A DNA stretch of 64,000 nucleotides from Oscillospiraceae bacterium (lineage in GTDB: Bacteria; Bacillota; Clostridia; Oscillospirales; Oscillospiraceae), in contig SVKZ01000001.1 of NCBI GenBank assembly GCA_015068165.1, positions 39,437-103,436 on the forward strand. Reading direction: 5' to 3'. Made by a program: the position numbers and the translations under genes. This document shows positions 9,601-16,340 of this stretch, in pieces (positions within the stretch are counted from its first letter, which is position 1; each line of letters begins with the position of its first letter). The notes beneath the pieces were generated by a model that had not been told where the DNA came from, did not search any database, and saw nothing but the letters and a program-made list of their open reading frames with translations.

Positions 9601-10165
9601 CCGGGAGAAGAAGATCACTTACTTGCGAAAACCGTCCTTTATTCAAAAAAGTCAGGATAGCCTTGCTGTAGGTACAGCGACACACAAAGCATTGCAGTTC
9701 CTTAGCTTTGACCGTGCACCGTCGATTGAAGCACTGGATACGGCCTTGGATGACTTGCATATGTGCGGACGATTGACAGATGATGAGCTTGCCGTCATTG
9801 ACCGTAATGGTATATATGCCTTTCTTCATTCTCCTCTGGGACAGCAATTATGCAGTAGCAGACAAGTGTTGAAAGAGTTCAAATTCTCTATTCTTGTACC
9901 TGCCGCTCAGTTGCAGGAAGGGTTATGGGAGGATAACGTGCTTCTGCAGGGCGTTGTGGACTGCGCTATTTTGGAAGACGATGGCATTACTGTCATTGAT
10001 TTTAAGACGGATATTGTTACTGAGGATACAGTTACTTCTGTTGCTGATGGATATCGGAAGCAAATCGCAGCATATGCGGATGCGCTTTCCCAGATTTATC
10101 AATTACCCATTAAACGGTCTGTGCTTTATTTCCTTCGTCTAAATTGTGCAATAGATGTAGAATAA
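6665..10165 (+). CDS. addA: AddA subunit of the AddAB helicase-nuclease
   Basis: 1166 residues from ATG 6665, preferred over ATG 6659 because GAAGGTG then sits 7 nt upstream. This is the UvrD-like 3'-5' helicase/nuclease partner of AddB. Helicase motifs are clear: Walker A SAAAGSGKT (22-30), motif Ia ITYTKAAAAELREKI, DEYQDSNAVQ (motif II), VGDVKQSIYQFR (motif III), STVHGF, SIHKSKGLEYPVVFL (motif V) and VAMTRAKDRL (motif VI). The C-terminal nuclease has GVVDCAI then VIDFKTD. Length is within the usual 1150-1250 range. Confidence 0.95.
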   Translation: MANLTNQQQQAVYDNGGKLLVSAAAGSGKTMVLVERLMRYILDPVNPANIDDFLIITYTKAAAAELREKIGKRLNQLLADDGGNRHLQSQLQRLYLAKISTVHGFCTDILRENAYRLNIPADFRVAEEDECALIQESVLAQLLEDAYDGIETDPDFRTVVDTQGYGRDDRQLPLIILSIYQSARCHLDPDGWLEKCIRESDIRDITDAGETVWGKYLIDDLHACLDLYVPAMRRCAEEARASDGMVKASVLLDTTCEQMIALRGCYTWEEIHNHLVLQFGTMTFGKNADPDLKERIKAVRDGCKEILLKKQTVFTYPNEQVIGELKSSAPVVSGLVALVRKFTVAYGRLKQMKRIMDFADLEHKTLDLLWGKKRTGITAAADEIGQRFREVMVDEYQDSNAVQDAIFNALTQKRQNCFMVGDVKQSIYQFRLADPGIFLEKYNTYVSSEDASPGQGRKVLLSKNFRSSSGVICGINDVFSRCMSPSVGGLVYGDEEKLNGDENTPELPGSAVEFYTIDVKEDTYGEEASFVANRVRELLDSGCLVRGEDGLRPIVPEDIAIILRSPGSVGAEFAAALEATGVPCSFGNEQDVLQSEEVQFLRSLLQVIDNPLQDIPLVAVMMSRVFGFSADEMASIRKDDTFRPFFALLRHSRDGKVVAFYETITKLRKLARMCTVSEVIEHILTLTRMDSIFLAYKGTTVTIETFLQLVSQAEQVGRRDVRSFLAYFEGLAERGLPTSANNRTEGMVTILSIHKSKGLEYPVVFLCGLSKSFNREDLKEQVLCDKSLGLGVTYVDSAMRIRYPTIAKRAIMLKKSADSLSEELRVLYVAMTRAKDRLIMTYASRYLERTLQKCARRIDFAGNLLLTSEASSMGDWVLQTAIQKIEAGELFAIGDRPLVLTTTLPAWKISAIRDVSRDGAGVLEPVEIPKGFNDEAYQKYREALSYVYPYEKATSFPSKQTATQLKGREKDLEVEEDTVREKKITYLRKPSFIQKSQDSLAVGTATHKALQFLSFDRAPSIEALDTALDDLHMCGRLTDDELAVIDRNGIYAFLHSPLGQQLCSSRQVLKEFKFSILVPAAQLQEGLWEDNVLLQGVVDCAILEDDGITVIDFKTDIVTEDTVTSVADGYRKQIAAYADALSQIYQLPIKRSVLYFLRLNCAIDVE

Positions 10166-10170
10166 TTTTT

Positions 10171-10196
10171 CCGCCGAATGGGTAACCATTCGGCGG
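10171..10196. repeat. Strong hairpin between convergent genes
   Basis: Perfect 11-bp stem CCGCCGAATGG / CCATTCGGCGG with loop GTAA, between the end of addA (10165) and the end of the minus-strand Asn/Gln peptide gene (10203). There is no T-tract on the 3' side in either direction (a T5 run precedes it on the + strand), so it is a non-canonical terminator or a 3'-end stabilising hairpin. Confidence 0.6.
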
Positions 10197-10202
10197 ATCA
10201 CT

Positions 10203-10328
10203 TTAACGGCTGTTGCGGTTGTTCTGGTTGTTCTGGTTGTTATTCTGGTTTTGATTGCTGTTCTTGTTCTGGTTGTTATTCTGGTTTTGATTGTTATTCT
10301 GATTCTGGTTTCTATTCTGGTTTTCCAT
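10203..10328 (-). CDS. Asn/Gln-rich 41-residue peptide, third gene of the spoVAD-spoVAE operon
   Basis: ATG at 10328 with GGAGG 9 nt upstream, stop at 10203. The peptide begins MENQNRNQNQNNNQNQ and 33 of 41 residues are Asn or Gln, with a few Arg, Lys and Ser and no hydrophobic residue after Met1. It lies 58 nt after spoVAE on the same strand with no terminator between, so it should be co-transcribed in the forespore. Low-complexity coding gives a CTGGTTGTT-type tandem pattern on the + strand. I do not recognise the family; a spore-core or coat-associated peptide is a guess from context. Confidence 0.65.
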   Translation of the reverse strand: MENQNRNQNQNNNQNQNNNQNKNSNQNQNNNQNNQNNRNSR

Positions 10329-10386
10329 AAAATGATTCCTCCGTAATTTAGTACGGCCTTGCCGCGGTATTACTATGCCCTGGATT

Positions 10387-10743
10387 TCAGGATTTATCCT
10401 TTGCCTTAAACAGAAGACTTACAATTAATCCTGCAAAAATTGCGGCAGTAATGCCACCTGCTGTGGATTTGAGGCCGCCGGTAAATATACCAATAAACCC
10501 GCTTTCGTCAACGGCCTCCTTTACACCCTTGGAAAGTAAATAACCAAATCCCGTTAAGGGGACAGTTGCGCCCGCCCCGGCAAATTCCGCCAGTGGACCG
10601 TAAATACCGATTGCCCCAAGGATTACGCCGATTACCACATAGGAGACGAGAATCCTTGCCGGTGTGAGCTTGGTTTTATCTATTAAGATTTGCCCGATTA
10701 GGCATAGCAGTCCGCCAAATAGAAACGCTTTCAAATAATCCAT
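10387..10743 (-). CDS. spoVAE: Stage V sporulation protein AE (SpoVAEb type)
   Basis: 118 residues, an integral membrane component of the SpoVA channel that moves Ca-dipicolinic acid in and out of the spore core. Three or four hydrophobic helices are visible. Family motifs GGLLCLIGQILIDKTKLTPARIL and EFAGAGATVPLTGFGYLL are intact, very close in layout to Bacillus SpoVAEb. The start lies 1 nt after the spoVAD stop codon, indicating an operon. Confidence 0.93.
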   Translation of the reverse strand: MDYLKAFLFGGLLCLIGQILIDKTKLTPARILVSYVVIGVILGAIGIYGPLAEFAGAGATVPLTGFGYLLSKGVKEAVDESGFIGIFTGGLKSTAGGITAAIFAGLIVSLLFKAKDKS

Positions 10744-10744
10744 A

Positions 10745-11758
10745 TCAGCACCCCTCTATACAAACTGCATGGCATACGCCGGGAATAGGAAGATTTTGTT
10801 GGGTCGAGGTAGGGGAGAGCAAGGCTCCGGTACCGCAAAATAATATTTTATTAAGTTTACGCTTGGAGAGTTTGTTTAACAGCTCGCCGCATAGTGTAAC
10901 GGCACTGCATCCGCAGCCAGAGCCGCCTGCGTGAACATCCTGCTTCAAATTGTCAAATATTAGACAGCCGCAGTCGGTGATCTTTCCTCCAAGACCAATT
11001 CCTTCCAGTTGCGCCAAATTCAGTAAAGTTTCTTTGCCCACCTGTCCCAAATCACCGGTTACAATCAAGTCAAAGTCTTCCGGCCTTGTATTAAAGTCTT
11101 CAAAATGGGCTTTGATGGTGGCAAGGGCGGACGGTGCCATTGCCGCACCCATATTGTTTGCATCCTTGATACCCAGATCGGTTACTGTGCCGACGGTACA
11201 GCCGGTTATTTTTGGTCCTTTACCGTTACTGGAGACTAAGGCGGCCCCTGCGCCTGTTACCGTCCACTGAGCAGTTGGTGTTCTTTGTCCGCCATAACCC
11301 AGTGGAAAACGGTACTGACGCTCTGAGGAAGCAAAGTGAGAGGAGGTCATTGCGGCGACCTTGTCAAAGTAACCGCCGCCAACGGTCATTGCCGCCAAGA
11401 GGAGACTCTCTGCCATTGTGGAGCAGGCTCCATAAAGCCCCAGGTGGGGAATGTTTGTGTTTCTGAGAGAAAAGGATGAGCCGATGCATTGGTTTAGCAG
11501 GTCGCCTGAAAATACTAAGTCTAATTCATTTTGTGTTATTCCGGCTTTTTCACATAATGCTTGCAAGGCCAGTTGCTGCATATGCTTTTCCGCTTGTTCC
11601 CAGGTTTCCTGCCCAAAATAGGAGTCGTTGCTTTTAATATCAAAAGTGGTTCCAAGAGGTCCTTCCGATTCCTTTTTGCCGGCGACATTAGCCCAGGCTG
11701 TAATTACCGGTTGAATGAATGGAACGAAGCTTTGTTTTCCTTTTCTTTGTGTTGCCAT
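10745..11758 (-). CDS. spoVAD: Stage V sporulation protein AD
   Basis: 337 residues from ATG 11758, chosen because AAAGGTGG sits 6 nt upstream and the length then equals Bacillus SpoVAD (338); the longer open frame to 11830 has no RBS. Thiolase-fold protein that binds dipicolinic acid at the inner spore membrane. QSFVPFIQPVITAWANVAGKKESEGPLG is split here as QSFVPFIQPVI and KKESEGPLG, both family hallmarks, with GACSTMAESLLLA and GGSGCGCSAV further on. It is first in the operon; spoVAC, usually upstream, is absent here. Confidence 0.94.
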   Translation of the reverse strand: MATQRKGKQSFVPFIQPVITAWANVAGKKESEGPLGTTFDIKSNDSYFGQETWEQAEKHMQQLALQALCEKAGITQNELDLVFSGDLLNQCIGSSFSLRNTNIPHLGLYGACSTMAESLLLAAMTVGGGYFDKVAAMTSSHFASSERQYRFPLGYGGQRTPTAQWTVTGAGAALVSSNGKGPKITGCTVGTVTDLGIKDANNMGAAMAPSALATIKAHFEDFNTRPEDFDLIVTGDLGQVGKETLLNLAQLEGIGLGGKITDCGCLIFDNLKQDVHAGGSGCGCSAVTLCGELLNKLSKRKLNKILFCGTGALLSPTSTQQNLPIPGVCHAVCIEGC

Positions 11759-11781
11759 AATTACCACCTTTCTGCGTTTTT

Positions 11782-11810
11782 TATTATGTGCAAATGGTGG
11801 AAAAATATGA
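11782..11810 (-). promoter_or_regulatory. Predicted forespore (sigma-G/sigma-F type) promoter of spoVAD
   Basis: On the minus strand: TCATA (11810-11806), 17-nt spacer, CATAATA (11788-11782), which fits the sigma-G -10 pattern CATnnTA. It lies 24 nt upstream of the spoVAD ATG. spoVA operons are sigma-G-dependent in Bacillus. Confidence 0.5.
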
Positions 11811-11968
11811 AACTGCCCACATAAAAGCAAGGTATTCTTAACGGAGAAGTGGGAAAACCGTTTAGGATTGCGGAAAACACAGTATCGTCGGATCGGCCAT
11901 ACTTTATTTTTCTCAAAGTAACAAATTTCCCAACTTTTTCAAAACTACTTTATTTTTGTTTCTGATTG

Positions 11969-11977
11969 TGTCATAAT
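11969..11977 (+). promoter_or_regulatory. Extended -10 promoter of the structured RNA
   Basis: TGTCATAAT (11969-11977) is an extended -10 (TGn + CATAAT); no good -35 is seen. The expected start, 7-8 nt downstream, falls at G11985, exactly the first base of the 13-bp closing stem of the RNA described next. Confidence 0.45.
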
Positions 11978-11984
11978 ATAACTT

Positions 11985-12185
11985 GCCAAACAAATCTAAT
12001 AATAACAAAGGATGACCTTTACTAAGGGGATATTATACCCTTCTGCCGTTGTCATTCAAAATGAATTCGGTAAAAACGCAATTCCACTTGAATGACAATA
12101 AGGTTTGTCCTTTTGTGTTTAAGATTTGTTTGGCGACAATCGGAGTTGCGTTTTTGGTGCGTGGCTTCGGTCACGCACTTTTTAT
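11985..12185 (+). ncRNA. Candidate structured ~200-nt RNA with closing stem, pseudoknot and own terminator
   Basis: Long-range complementarity without a credible ORF. Closing stem: GCCAAACAAATCT (11985-11997) with AGATTTGTTTGGC (12122-12134), 13 of 13. Internal hairpin: TTGTCATTCAA (12049-12059) with TTGAATGACAA (12088-12098), 11 of 11. The loop of that hairpin carries AAAAACGCAATTCC (12072-12085), complementary with one G-U to GGAGTTGCGTTTTT (12142-12155), which would form a pseudoknot. Small hairpins lie at 12024-12042 and 12100-12112. It ends at a UUCG-capped terminator (12157-12185). It is either a free-standing RNA or a leader of the ABC operon. I could not assign it to a known class. 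Confidence 0.6.
12157..12185 (+). terminator. Intrinsic terminator with UUCG tetraloop
   Basis: GTGCGTGGC-TTCG-GTCACGCAC (nine pairs including one G-U, stable C(UUCG)G loop) followed by TTTTTATTTAT. It ends the structured RNA 52 nt before the ABC transporter start codon. Confidence 0.85.
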
Positions 12186-12236
12186 TTATGGTAAATTGTG
12201 CAGAATGAGATTTACAAACAATGGAGGAAATGGGAA

Positions 12237-13136
12237 ATGATATTAGAACTTAAAAACATAGAAAAGTCCTTTGGTGAAAAGAAAGTCCTCACCGGAGTAA
12301 CATTCAAAGCTGAAGGAGGGAAAGCCTTCGGTCTTCTCGGCAGAAACGGCGCCGGCAAAACCACGTCTATCCGTATTTTAATGGATGTGTTTCCCGCGAA
12401 CAGCGGGGAGGTGTTAATTGACGGTCAGCCTATCGACTACAACAAAATCGGTATCGGCTATCTTCCTGAAGAAAGAGGTCTATATCCGAAAAAAGTCATC
12501 ATTGATCAGCTAACTTATTTTGCAGAGCTGAAAGGTATGAGCCGTAAAGCAGCCGTGGAATCCATCGACTATTGGCTTGAACGACTCGGCATGGCCGAGT
12601 ACCGCAACAAGCGACTCGATACACTTTCCAAAGGCAATCAGCAAAAGATCCAGCTTATTACAGCTCTTGCCCACAACCCCGACATCATTATTCTTGACGA
12701 GCCATTTTCAGGTCTTGACCCCGTGAATGCAATGCTCTTAAAGGATGTAGTTAAAGAGCAAATCGCAAAAGGAAAGATCGTTCTGTTCTCCAGCCATCAG
12801 ATGAGCTACATAGAAGAGTTCTGTGACAGCATTGCTATCCTAAATAACGGTGTTGTTGCACTTCACGGTGATTTGCACGACATCAAGCGTGACTATCCCA
12901 GAGACCGTTTGGTTGTAAAAACAGAAGTGCCAGAAGCAATCATTGCTGATTTTGGATCTTCCTGCACGGTTATGGAAAGCGGCGACTTGTTGATCCGCTT
13001 GGCAGATTCTTCTGAAAAGAAAGCTACTATGACTCGTCTTGTAGAAAACTATGATATTGATGAGGTAAAGGTATTTGAACCTTCTCTCAATGATATTTTC
13101 GTAGAACACGCAGGCAATGCCACAGTGGAGGTCTAA
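12237..13136 (+). CDS. ABC transporter ATP-binding protein (NatA-like, exporter type)
   Basis: 299 residues from ATG 12237 with GGAGG 9 nt upstream. Complete ABC ATPase: Walker A GRNGAGKT (35-42), signature LSKGNQQKIQLI, Walker B IIILDEPFSGLDP, and the switch histidine in FSSHQM. The C-terminal DUF4162-like extension (from about residue 215) is typical of Na+/drug/lipid exporter ATPases such as NatA/YhaQ. It pairs with the permease 3 nt downstream. An extended -10 TGGTAAATT at 12189-12197 could give it a promoter separate from the upstream RNA. Substrate cannot be told from sequence. Confidence 0.88.
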   Translation: MILELKNIEKSFGEKKVLTGVTFKAEGGKAFGLLGRNGAGKTTSIRILMDVFPANSGEVLIDGQPIDYNKIGIGYLPEERGLYPKKVIIDQLTYFAELKGMSRKAAVESIDYWLERLGMAEYRNKRLDTLSKGNQQKIQLITALAHNPDIIILDEPFSGLDPVNAMLLKDVVKEQIAKGKIVLFSSHQMSYIEEFCDSIAILNNGVVALHGDLHDIKRDYPRDRLVVKTEVPEAIIADFGSSCTVMESGDLLIRLADSSEKKATMTRLVENYDIDEVKVFEPSLNDIFVEHAGNATVEV

Positions 13137-13139
13137 GCT

Positions 13140-14381
13140 ATGAAACAATTTAGAAAAATACTTAAATTCGAACTCAATAATTATGCTAAAAACAAGGCGT
13201 TTGTTGGTGTAACTATCTTTTTGATGGTGGTAATCGCTATCGTTATGTTCTTCCCTCGGATTATTGCCTTGTTTGAATCAGGCGACATCTCTGATACCAC
13301 AGCTGACCTTCCCGTTATGCTTGTAAAAGCAGATGATCCTGCTGGAACGGATATGGTAAGAGAAATATTTGCTACATCCTTTACTGACTATGACGTGCAG
13401 ATTACGGCTGAAGAGATCAGCGTGATCAAGAATAAAATTACTTCCGGTGATGTGCAGTGCGCTTTTGTAATGAACGGGGCTACCTCATTTACATATTACG
13501 TTGATGATCTTTCTATGTACGATATGAACCCCGATATTGCAACCGGTGTCCTGCAGCAGATCTATCAAATGAACGCAATGATCAACGGCGGTATGTCTCC
13601 TGAAGATGCTGCGGGTGTTATGAGTATTCAAATTGATGGTGAGGTGGAAAGTCTCGGAAAAGATCAGATGCAAAACTTCTTCTACACATACATTATGATT
13701 TTTGCTCTGTATATGGTCATTCTGCTTTACGGTCAGATGGTTGCAATGAGTGTTGCGGCCGAAAAAAGCTCTCGTGCTATGGAGTTGCTTATTACCAGTG
13801 CCAAGCCAATCAATATGATGTTTGGTAAAGTTTTAGCGGCTTGTATGGCAGGTCTTATTCAGCTTGTTGCCATCTTCGGCTCGGCACTTGTGTTTTACAA
13901 TGTGAACAAGTCCTATTGGGGCGATAACGGAATTATTGATTCCATCTTTAATATTCCGCCAGAGTTGTTTGTATATATGCTCGTTTTCTTCCTGCTTGGC
14001 TTTTTGATCTATGCATTTCTCTACGGCGCAATTTCCTCCACAGTTTCAAAACTGGAGGATATCAATACCGCCGTTCAGCCTGTAACATTCCTGTTTTTGT
14101 TCGGCTTTATGGTAGTTATGTTCTCGATGGGCAGCGGAAATGTGGACAATTTACTTATGCAGGTTTCTTCCTACATTCCGTTCACCTCACCGATGGCAAT
14201 GTTCACAAGAATCGCTATGAGCACTGTGCCTTGGTATGAGATTGCAATTTCTATCTGTATTTTAGTTGCCTCCACCTTTGGTATTGGTATATTGTCCGCA
14301 AAGATCTACCGTGTTGGTGTTCTTATGTATGGTACTTCACCTAAAATTGGTAATATCATCAAAGCTGTCTGGAAAGCGTAA
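13140..14381 (+). CDS. ABC-2 type transporter permease (NatB/YhaP-like)
   Basis: 413 residues. One N-terminal helix (about 20-42) is followed by a long extracytoplasmic domain (about 45-175), then five or six helices in the C-terminal half (starting near YTYIMIFALYMVILLYGQMVA), as in ABC-2 exporters of the NatB family. The motif AEKSSRAMELLITSAKP, with the EKxxRxxExLL helix, is diagnostic. It starts 3 nt after the ATPase stop codon and ends at a hairpin terminator. Likely exports Na+, a peptide or a lipid-like compound; unresolved. Confidence 0.86.
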   Translation: MKQFRKILKFELNNYAKNKAFVGVTIFLMVVIAIVMFFPRIIALFESGDISDTTADLPVMLVKADDPAGTDMVREIFATSFTDYDVQITAEEISVIKNKITSGDVQCAFVMNGATSFTYYVDDLSMYDMNPDIATGVLQQIYQMNAMINGGMSPEDAAGVMSIQIDGEVESLGKDQMQNFFYTYIMIFALYMVILLYGQMVAMSVAAEKSSRAMELLITSAKPINMMFGKVLAACMAGLIQLVAIFGSALVFYNVNKSYWGDNGIIDSIFNIPPELFVYMLVFFLLGFLIYAFLYGAISSTVSKLEDINTAVQPVTFLFLFGFMVVMFSMGSGNVDNLLMQVSSYIPFTSPMAMFTRIAMSTVPWYEIAISICILVASTFGIGILSAKIYRVGVLMYGTSPKIGNIIKAVWKA

Positions 14382-14393
14382 AGCATCGTACTC

Positions 14394-14419
14394 AAAGGCA
14401 TCGCTTCGGCGGTGCCTTT
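14394..14419 (+). terminator. Hairpin after the ABC operon
   Basis: AAAGGCATCGC-TTCG-GCGGTGCCTTT, eleven pairs with one G-U and a UUCG loop, 13 nt after the permease stop. The T-tract after it is weak (GCTTATG). Confidence 0.6.
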
Positions 14420-14624
14420 GCTTATGTCGAAATAATGTGTTATTCCAGCATTCGATCTCACGAATATTTATCCGCAGAATATAGGTGTATGAGATATTTG
14501 GGAGATACTCCCGTATGGCAGGTAACCCGATTCGCATACACTACGCCTTCCCGCACCCCGTACAGGAGGCGTCCCTGTATTCAAAGTTCGTGCATACCCG
14601 GCATCAAAAATGTATGAAAAGTAA
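14420..14624. other. Intergenic region with short palindromes, no supported gene
   Basis: About 205 nt between the ABC operon terminator and the terminator of the minus-strand deacetylase gene. Several short palindromes are present (ATACTCCCGTAT near 14512, ACAGGAGGCGTCCCTGT near 14561). Open frames on either strand lack ribosome-binding sites and recognisable motifs. It may be an interspersed repeat element, which a single window cannot show. Confidence 0.3.
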
Positions 14625-14654
14625 TAACCGGAAGGTTTTGATACCTTCCGGTTA
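14625..14654 (-). terminator. Hairpin at the 3' end of the deacetylase gene
   Basis: Perfect 11-bp repeat TAACCGGAAGG / CCTTCCGGTTA with an 8-nt loop, 61 nt beyond the minus-strand stop codon. On the minus strand it is followed by TTACTTTTC, a weak U-tract. Confidence 0.55.
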
Positions 14655-14715
14655 CATATCACATACTAATTATTCGTTAAGAATATCGCGGAAATTCTGT
14701 GGGCAGCTAAATTTA

Positions 14716-16233
14716 TTAGACCTGAGGAACAGGGCAGGGACGGGCAGAATCAAAGGCTGCGCTTACTTTTTTCTCAACAAGTACATTGTTGCCATTTTCG
14801 TCCTTTTCGTAGTACTTAATGGTCTTGGTGCCCATCAAATCGTCCAGCTTATAGGGATGATACCACATCCGGTAACCATCCACATTTCTACGACCGCCGC
14901 GGTAATAATTCTCACCCATTTGCACCCAATAGTCGCTACTGTTTACATTGAAGAAATAGCGGTAGCCATCCTCATAAAGGGCTTTGAATTTTGCGTTATC
15001 AAAGGTATAGCGCTCGTTTCCGGCAATGTCGCCTCCGTGGGGGTAGATGATAATATCACAATCTCCCACAATAGGCTGCACCGTGTTCTCCCATTTTGTG
15101 GAGTCATTCTCAACACGGTCGGCAGTGATATTGCTATAGTTGGGATGTCCGTAAGAGTGGCTGGCGATAATCCAGCCGTTGTCCTTCAGGCATTGGGCAA
15201 CTGCTTTTGCGTCGGCAACCTCTTTTGCATAGGCTTCTGCACCCATATTAGGCTCATAGGTAGGCTTTGTCCGGTAACCGAACACACCTTCGTAACCTGT
15301 TAAAGCCAACACTGCGCGGGCACCCTGGTAGGCAAAATCAGGATGCTCCTGAATAAATGCTTCCAGAATGGGTACAAGGTCATATTCGCCGACAAGAATG
15401 TTGCCGTTGGTATCCATATATTCGCAGGTCGGCTTTCCGTCCTCGCCGATGATGATTCTGTGTGCAAAACCATCACCACGGGTAGTGGCATAGACAGGCG
15501 TGTAGTTAATGCCTGCGTTAGAGTCGGCAATCATATAACCGTAGTAGTTAACATCGTCCTGACTCATAATGAAGGGCTTTTTGCCCTCGGGGAGATAGAT
15601 ATCGCCTTCCACAAACTTTGCATTTCCGTTTTCGTCAATGACTTCCTGGGCAACCTGATAAGGGGTAACCAGAACGAAACCGCGCTCGTACATAGACTCC
15701 AGAAGGAACTTGAACTCGTCGACCGTGGTCATCCATTGGTTGTAACCGCCCTTTTGGAAACTACCCTTGCCAAAGGCGCGGTCGGTATCCACGATTAAGG
15801 AGTGGAAGAAAATATGGGTGATGGTGTTCATCTTGGTATAACGGCTGCACTTTGCCTTATCTGCCTGATACTGGGCGATTTTATCGGCAATAGCAGATAC
15901 TCTGTCTTTGTGTTCAAAATCTGCAAGCAGAGCAATGGCTTTATCGTAATCATAACCTGCGGCCAACAGGTCAGCTTCGGCGATCAGCTTTTCTGCCTGT
16001 GCTTCTACTTCAGCCTGGGGAACGGTAGGGGGCTGGGTGGGGGGATCCGTGGGGGGATCGGTGGGTAAGGTTGTCTCCTGTGTCGGATTAGACGCAGGCG
16101 GGAAAATTGGGCCAAAGAGTTTCTCAAAGCCGCCATTGCAACCAACAACAAGGCAGGCGATCAGCAGTACCAAAATCAACCCAAGACCCACAGGGACAAT
16201 ATATTTCTCAAAGGAACTTTTCTTTTCAGACAT
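14716..16233 (-). CDS. Membrane-anchored polysaccharide deacetylase-like (NodB fold) protein
   Basis: 505 residues. A helix at about 12-31 ending in ACLVVGCNGG gives an anchor (lipobox-like but internal), then a Thr/Pro repeat linker (TDPPTDPPTQPP), an Ala-rich helical segment (about 75-130) and an extracellular C-terminal domain. NodB-like motifs are divergent: SQDDVNYYGYM near 225 replaces TFDDG, SHSYGH supplies HxxxH, and YPHGGD may replace the RxPY motif. RBS AGGAGG precedes the ATG. Likely a cell-wall polysaccharide deacetylase or an inactive relative; exact substrate unknown. Confidence 0.7.
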   Translation of the reverse strand: MSEKKSSFEKYIVPVGLGLILVLLIACLVVGCNGGFEKLFGPIFPPASNPTQETTLPTDPPTDPPTQPPTVPQAEVEAQAEKLIAEADLLAAGYDYDKAIALLADFEHKDRVSAIADKIAQYQADKAKCSRYTKMNTITHIFFHSLIVDTDRAFGKGSFQKGGYNQWMTTVDEFKFLLESMYERGFVLVTPYQVAQEVIDENGNAKFVEGDIYLPEGKKPFIMSQDDVNYYGYMIADSNAGINYTPVYATTRGDGFAHRIIIGEDGKPTCEYMDTNGNILVGEYDLVPILEAFIQEHPDFAYQGARAVLALTGYEGVFGYRTKPTYEPNMGAEAYAKEVADAKAVAQCLKDNGWIIASHSYGHPNYSNITADRVENDSTKWENTVQPIVGDCDIIIYPHGGDIAGNERYTFDNAKFKALYEDGYRYFFNVNSSDYWVQMGENYYRGGRRNVDGYRMWYHPYKLDDLMGTKTIKYYEKDENGNNVLVEKKVSAAFDSARPCPVPQV

Positions 16234-16262
16234 TGCATTAACCTCCTTAGGTGTTTTAGATT

Positions 16263-16290
16263 ATTATACCACGGGGGTGTTGAATTGCAA
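16263..16290 (-). promoter_or_regulatory. Sigma-A promoter of the deacetylase-like gene
   Basis: Minus strand TTGCAA (16290-16285), 16-nt spacer, TATAAT (16268-16263) with an extended TGG. Confidence 0.7.
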
Positions 16291-16300
16291 GTGGAAAACA

Positions 16301-16336
16301 TAAAAAAATTGCGCCAGCCACTAAAAGCCGGCGCAA
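16301..16336 (-). terminator. Intrinsic terminator of the ireB operon
   Basis: Minus strand stem TTGCGCCgGC / GCtGGCGCAA with one mismatch, followed by TTTTTTTA. It lies just past the stop codon of the 96-residue gene at 16341. Confidence 0.8.
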
Positions 16337-16340
16337 AAAT

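Noticed and set aside
10171..10196. Hairpin after addA as a standard intrinsic terminator
   Set aside because: Stem is perfect but no T-tract follows on either strand; kept only as a hairpin.
10207..10325. Tandem CTGGTTGTT-like repeat that could pass for a small repeat array or CRISPR-like element
   Set aside because: The pattern is the complement of AAC/AAT/CAG codons in the Asn/Gln peptide gene; units are irregular multiples of three and there are no spacers.
11729..11830. N-terminal extension of SpoVAD to position 11830
   Set aside because: The longer start has no RBS, overlaps the predicted promoter, and adds residues absent from SpoVAD proteins.
12049..12240. 63-codon + strand frame inside the structured RNA region
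   Set aside because: No RBS; codons coincide with the arms of the long-range stems and the terminator, so base-pairing explains the sequence better.
14485..15303. 272-codon + strand frame antisense to the deacetylase-like gene
   Set aside because: Overlaps a gene with clear domain structure, RBS and promoter on the other strand; its own sequence has no recognisable motif or RBS.
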